The translations under genes and the position numbers were made by a program. The notes below the pieces were generated by a model, which saw nothing but the letters and a program-made list of their open reading frames with translations, was not told where the DNA came from and ran no database searches. A stretch of 8,224 nucleotides of DNA from an uncultured Prevotellaceae bacterium (GTDB lineage Bacteria > Bacteroidota > Bacteroidia > Bacteroidales > Muribaculaceae): NCBI GenBank assembly GCA_900556245.1, contig USOC01000036.1, positions 1 through 8,224 on the forward strand, written 5' to 3'. Position 1 is the stretch's first letter; every line of letters starts with the position of its first letter. Below, in pieces: positions 6,235 through 8,224 of this stretch.

Positions 6235-6731
6235 CATTTTTCAACAACATAAAGCAAATACTCGGATTCTCCGGGACGGAAGAGGAGGAGGAAACAACTG
6301 TTCAGGGACCAGAACACTCCACCTACATCAACCCATTCAAAGAAGACGGACTGCAGAAAAAGGCGCCCGACACAACACAACAAGAAAAGCCGCAAAGCAC
6401 GGCAAAGCCCGACCCTTGCGCCAAAATGAACCGCGACATCGTCGAGAAAATCATCGGCGTGCTCAACATTTCTATCCCGGAATATGTCAAGAAGTATATA
6501 GACAACGACGCCCAACAAAAATATGTGGAGAATCTTATAGGCACAGACCTCGACCGATATGCATCCGATGTCAAAGCTGCTTGCGAAGAAGCGGCAAGGG
6601 TGGAATGGCAACAGGAGCGCATGGATATGGAACAGAAAATGGCATCCTGTGAAAATCGATTTAGGGAAATCGCCGCCAAGAACGAAGAGCTCAAAGGCAA
6701 GGTGATGAGCGGAGACTACTATTCGCTCTGA
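6231..6731 (+). CDS. Coiled-coil protein, N-terminal part (gene continues in the +1 frame)
   Basis: ATG at 6231 overlaps the preceding TGA as ATGA, implying translational coupling. The 166 residues begin with a short amphipathic helix (MTFFNNIKQILGF), then an acidic run (EEEEE, 17-21) and a low-complexity linker rich in Gln, Thr, Pro and Lys to about 65. A small helical segment follows (MNRDIVEKIIGVLNISIPEY, then VKKYIDND), and from about 117 a charged coiled coil begins (WQQERMDMEQKMASCENRF). It ends abruptly at YYSL-TGA while the coiled-coil pattern resumes at once in the +1 frame. I take this and 6730-7623 as one gene of about 463 codons, either frameshifted or read by +1 recoding. I recognise no named family. 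Confidence 0.7.
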   Translation: MTFFNNIKQILGFSGTEEEEETTVQGPEHSTYINPFKEDGLQKKAPDTTQQEKPQSTAKPDPCAKMNRDIVEKIIGVLNISIPEYVKKYIDNDAQQKYVENLIGTDLDRYASDVKAACEEAARVEWQQERMDMEQKMASCENRFREIAAKNEELKGKVMSGDYYSL

Positions 6732-6732
6732 G
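6726..6732 (+). other. +1 frame change at CTC-TGA-G
   Basis: Skipping T6729 turns CTC-TGA-GCT into CTC-GAG-CTG and joins YYSL to ELLRLRQLTAEIDEA without a break in the coiled coil. Frame +1 has no ATG, GTG or TTG between its last stop (6706-6708) and TTG 6871, so the downstream part lacks a local start. The arrangement resembles the prfB CUU-UGA-C shift site, but CUC re-pairs poorly on UCU, and no strong upstream Shine-Dalgarno stimulator is seen at the prfB position. A simple one-base insertion is equally possible. The nearby DNA is rich in CTG/AGCTG repeats, which favour slippage. Confidence 0.7.
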
Positions 6733-7623
6733 CTGCTGCGCCTGCGACAGCTGACAGCTGAAATCGATGAAGCAGCTCTGGCTGAAACAGCAAAAAAAAT
6801 CTCTACACTGACCGAAGCCAACGAGACGCTGACTCTTGAAAACGAAACGCTCCGTACAAAAGCCGACGCTTTGACTGAAAAAGAAGAAGCAGTCCGAACG
6901 CTTCAGGAAGAAATCAAACGGCAAGAACAAATCATACAACCGCTGAAAGAAAAAGAAGCGGCATACGAACAACTTCGGAAAGATAACGGTGACATTGAAA
7001 GAATGCGGGACGAACTTACGACTCGCGACCTTAACATTCAGGAAATGCAACGGACCATTCAGTCGCAGAACGACGAAATCTATTCGCTCAACCAGAGATT
7101 GAGCGAATTTGCAGGACTGGCCGACCTCAAAGAAGAATACGAAACAATTTCCGGCAAGAACGAGGCTCTAAAAGAAGAGCTTGCCGCAAAAACGGCACAA
7201 ATAGCCGACCTGTCGGCAACGAACAGGGAGATGGTTGAGATCTCTGCCCAACTGAAAGAGACAATCGACAGTAACAAACGCCATCACAGCGAAACCGAAC
7301 GCCTCCTTCGCAACGAAATCGAGCAATTGAAGCAGGAAAAAGAAACATTACAACGGGACGCTATACGCAAAGAAGAAACCATCGTACTTACGGAAACGAC
7401 GCCAAAGAAGAGTCGCGCTCCGAAGAAATCACCGGCTAAACACCACATCTCTGCCATTGACTACACAACGGAATATACCGACTGGCTGATGCCGTCACCT
7501 CCTTCCGAGGCTATTCCCATTACCCCGGAAGATGTCAGCGAAACTCCAGAGCCGACAATCCGACAGCAGGAACCGGCGAAGAAAAACCCAAACGCTCCGT
7601 CGCAAATGGAATTGTTCGCTTAG
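6730..7623 (+). CDS. Coiled-coil protein, C-terminal part with lysine-rich patch and QMELF end
   Basis: The +1 frame is open from 6709; 6730 is the first codon after the frame change, not a true start. It gives 297 residues (167-463 of the joined protein). A long, almost continuous coiled coil rich in Glu, Lys, Gln and Leu runs to about residue 385 (for example QKKSRAP-preceding segments such as LRNEIEQLKQEKETLQRD). Then come a basic patch TPKKSRAPKKSPAK (390-403), a short ordered-looking block SAIDYTTEYTDWLMP, a Pro/Glu-rich disordered stretch, and the end SQMELFA. QMELF fits the beta-clamp binding consensus QL[SD]LF. If translated alone, TTG 6871 or a later ATG would have to serve as start. 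Cytoplasmic, with no signal peptide or membrane segment. The role is unknown; DNA or replisome association is inferred from the tail. Confidence 0.7.
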   Translation, partial: ELLRLRQLTAEIDEAALAETAKKISTLTEANETLTLENETLRTKADALTEKEEAVRTLQEEIKRQEQIIQPLKEKEAAYEQLRKDNGDIERMRDELTTRDLNIQEMQRTIQSQNDEIYSLNQRLSEFAGLADLKEEYETISGKNEALKEELAAKTAQIADLSATNREMVEISAQLKETIDSNKRHHSETERLLRNEIEQLKQEKETLQRDAIRKEETIVLTETTPKKSRAPKKSPAKHHISAIDYTTEYTDWLMPSPPSEAIPITPEDVSETPEPTIRQQEPAKKNPNAPSQMELFA

Positions 7624-7641
7624 CCGTTGCATGTCTGCCGG

Positions 7642-8013
7642 ATGAATTACCTCTTCATAACGATTGGGTCACTCTGTGTGGCACTCGGAGCCATCGGCAT
7701 ATTCGTGCCGTTATTTCCGACCACACCCTTTCTGCTCCTGGCCGCCCTCCTGTTTGCCCGAAGCTCGACACGGCTCTATCAAAACCTCATCCGCCTCCGC
7801 TACCTCGGTCCATACATACGCGACTATCTGGAAAACCGCACAATTCCTCACAGAGTCAAAGCGACATCAATCAGTATGATGTGGGCCTCAATTTTGCTCA
7901 GTCTGGCTTTCACACAACCTGCCGCACACGTCATCATCCTGATGATGGCAATCGGCACAGGCGTATCTGTCTATATCGTTTCGTTCAAATCCTCGCCAAG
8001 GAAGAAACGTTAG
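7642..8013 (+). CDS. DUF454 (YbaN-like) inner-membrane protein
   Basis: This encodes 123 residues. The family signature is clear near the N-terminus: LGAIGIFVPLFPTTPFLLLA (15-34), then LFARSSTRLY (37-46) and LGPYIRDYLENRTIPHRVKA (55-74). Four hydrophobic segments are visible: about 4-20, 25-38, 78-93 and 97-114, consistent with a small polytopic membrane protein ending in a basic tail (SSPRKKR). Its biochemical function is not known for the family. I chose the ATG at 7642 over the in-frame TTG at 7627, since it puts the first hydrophobic segment at the N-terminus and leaves an 18-nt gap after the coiled-coil gene. It is probably the last gene of the operon. Its TAG overlaps the stop of the opposing gene by four bases. 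Confidence 0.9.
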   Translation: MNYLFITIGSLCVALGAIGIFVPLFPTTPFLLLAALLFARSSTRLYQNLIRLRYLGPYIRDYLENRTIPHRVKATSISMMWASILLSLAFTQPAAHVIILMMAIGTGVSVYIVSFKSSPRKKR

Positions 8014-8224
8014 AAAGGGTATCCGATTGCGATATTAAGCGCAAGACTGTCGCCGAATTTTGAAAGATTATAGTAACCCGACTTGCCTGTATCGTAAGGC
8101 AAATGAAGCCCGACTCCCAAATCGGCACGCACTACAATCATTCCCATATCCAGACGCAGCCCCAATCCGGTGCCAAGAGCCATGTCCTTGAAGAAGCTGC
8201 CCCCGGTCAGTTTTCCTCCCGGAC
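8010..8224 (-). CDS. Omp85-type (BamA/TamA-like) outer-membrane protein, C-terminal end (partial)
   Basis: The complement strand is open from the window edge to TAA (TTA at 8010-8012), giving the last 70 residues. They read as amphipathic beta strands: FFKDMALGTGLGLRLDMGMI, VVRADLGVGLHLPYDTG and SLALNIAIGYPF. The order GTGLGLRLD, then VRADLGVGLH, then a terminal IGYPF with a final aromatic residue is typical of the last strands of Omp85/surface-antigen barrels in Bacteroidetes. The terminal Phe fits the outer-membrane insertion signal read by the BAM machinery. POTRA domains or other upstream parts lie outside the window, so BamA, TamA or a related protein cannot be separated. It converges on the DUF454 gene with no room for a terminator between them. 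Confidence 0.75.
   Translation of the reverse strand, partial: PGGKLTGGSFFKDMALGTGLGLRLDMGMIVVRADLGVGLHLPYDTGKSGYYNLSKFGDSLALNIAIGYPF

Noticed and set aside
6225..6821. Antisense open frame of 198 codons lying across the frame-change site.
   Set aside because: Its hydrophobic, Phe/Leu/Val-rich translation is the mirror of Glu/Lys/Gln codons of the coiled coil; there is no start context or promoter and no recognisable domain.
1..8224. CRISPR arrays, tRNA or rRNA genes, insertion sequences and prophage genes.
   Set aside because: No spaced identical repeats, tRNA T-loop signature, transposase motifs or terminal inverted repeats with target duplications were seen.

Overview
The window looks like a chromosomal piece from a member of the Bacteroidales (Bacteroidetes). 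Three things point there. Promoters fit the Bacteroidetes -33/-7 pattern (TTTG-N19-TAAATTTG before the branching-enzyme gene). Shine-Dalgarno sequences are weak or absent. The proteins are families I associate with Bacteroidales: a eukaryote-type GlgB, a receiver/PPDK-N-like protein of about 990 codons, a PepSY-like secreted protein and an Omp85 barrel end. The family within the order cannot be told from this piece.

Layout. (1) 2-220 is the C-terminal Fis-type DNA-binding end of an NtrC-class, sigma-54-dependent response regulator, cut by the window edge. (2) 221-401 is non-coding and holds a 17-bp palindrome, repeats of its half-site and a degenerate -24/-12 element. It leads into a small secreted PepSY-like protein (402-701). 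(3) 702-1054 has no convincing gene. It is AT-rich, with two tiny overlapping ORFs, a strong 13-bp terminator hairpin and then a textbook Bacteroidetes promoter. (4) 1055-3064 is an intact glycogen branching enzyme (glgB), closed by its own terminator. (5) 3183-8013 reads as one operon on the + strand: a degenerate receiver protein, a receiver plus PPDK-N ATP-binding protein, a long coiled-coil protein and a small DUF454/YbaN-like membrane protein. (6) 8010-8224 on the minus strand is the C-terminal end of an Omp85/BamA-TamA-like barrel, converging on and overlapping the DUF454 gene.

The operon at 3183-8013 is the most interesting part. Two of its coding units are interrupted. A TAA followed directly by an in-frame GTG splits the receiver/PPDK-N protein into 165 + 825 residues. 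A +1 frame change at CTC-TGA-G splits the coiled-coil protein into 166 + 297 residues. The PPDK-N protein has no phosphohistidine domain and no PEP-binding barrel, so it cannot be an ordinary PEP synthase, and it ends in a conserved-looking domain I cannot name. It overlaps the coiled-coil gene by ATGA. That coiled-coil protein ends in a lysine/proline-rich patch and a C-terminal QMELF, which fits the beta sliding-clamp binding motif. A two-component-controlled ATP-binding enzyme coupled to a clamp- or DNA-associated coiled-coil protein would be an undescribed system. This is inference from motifs and gene order only.
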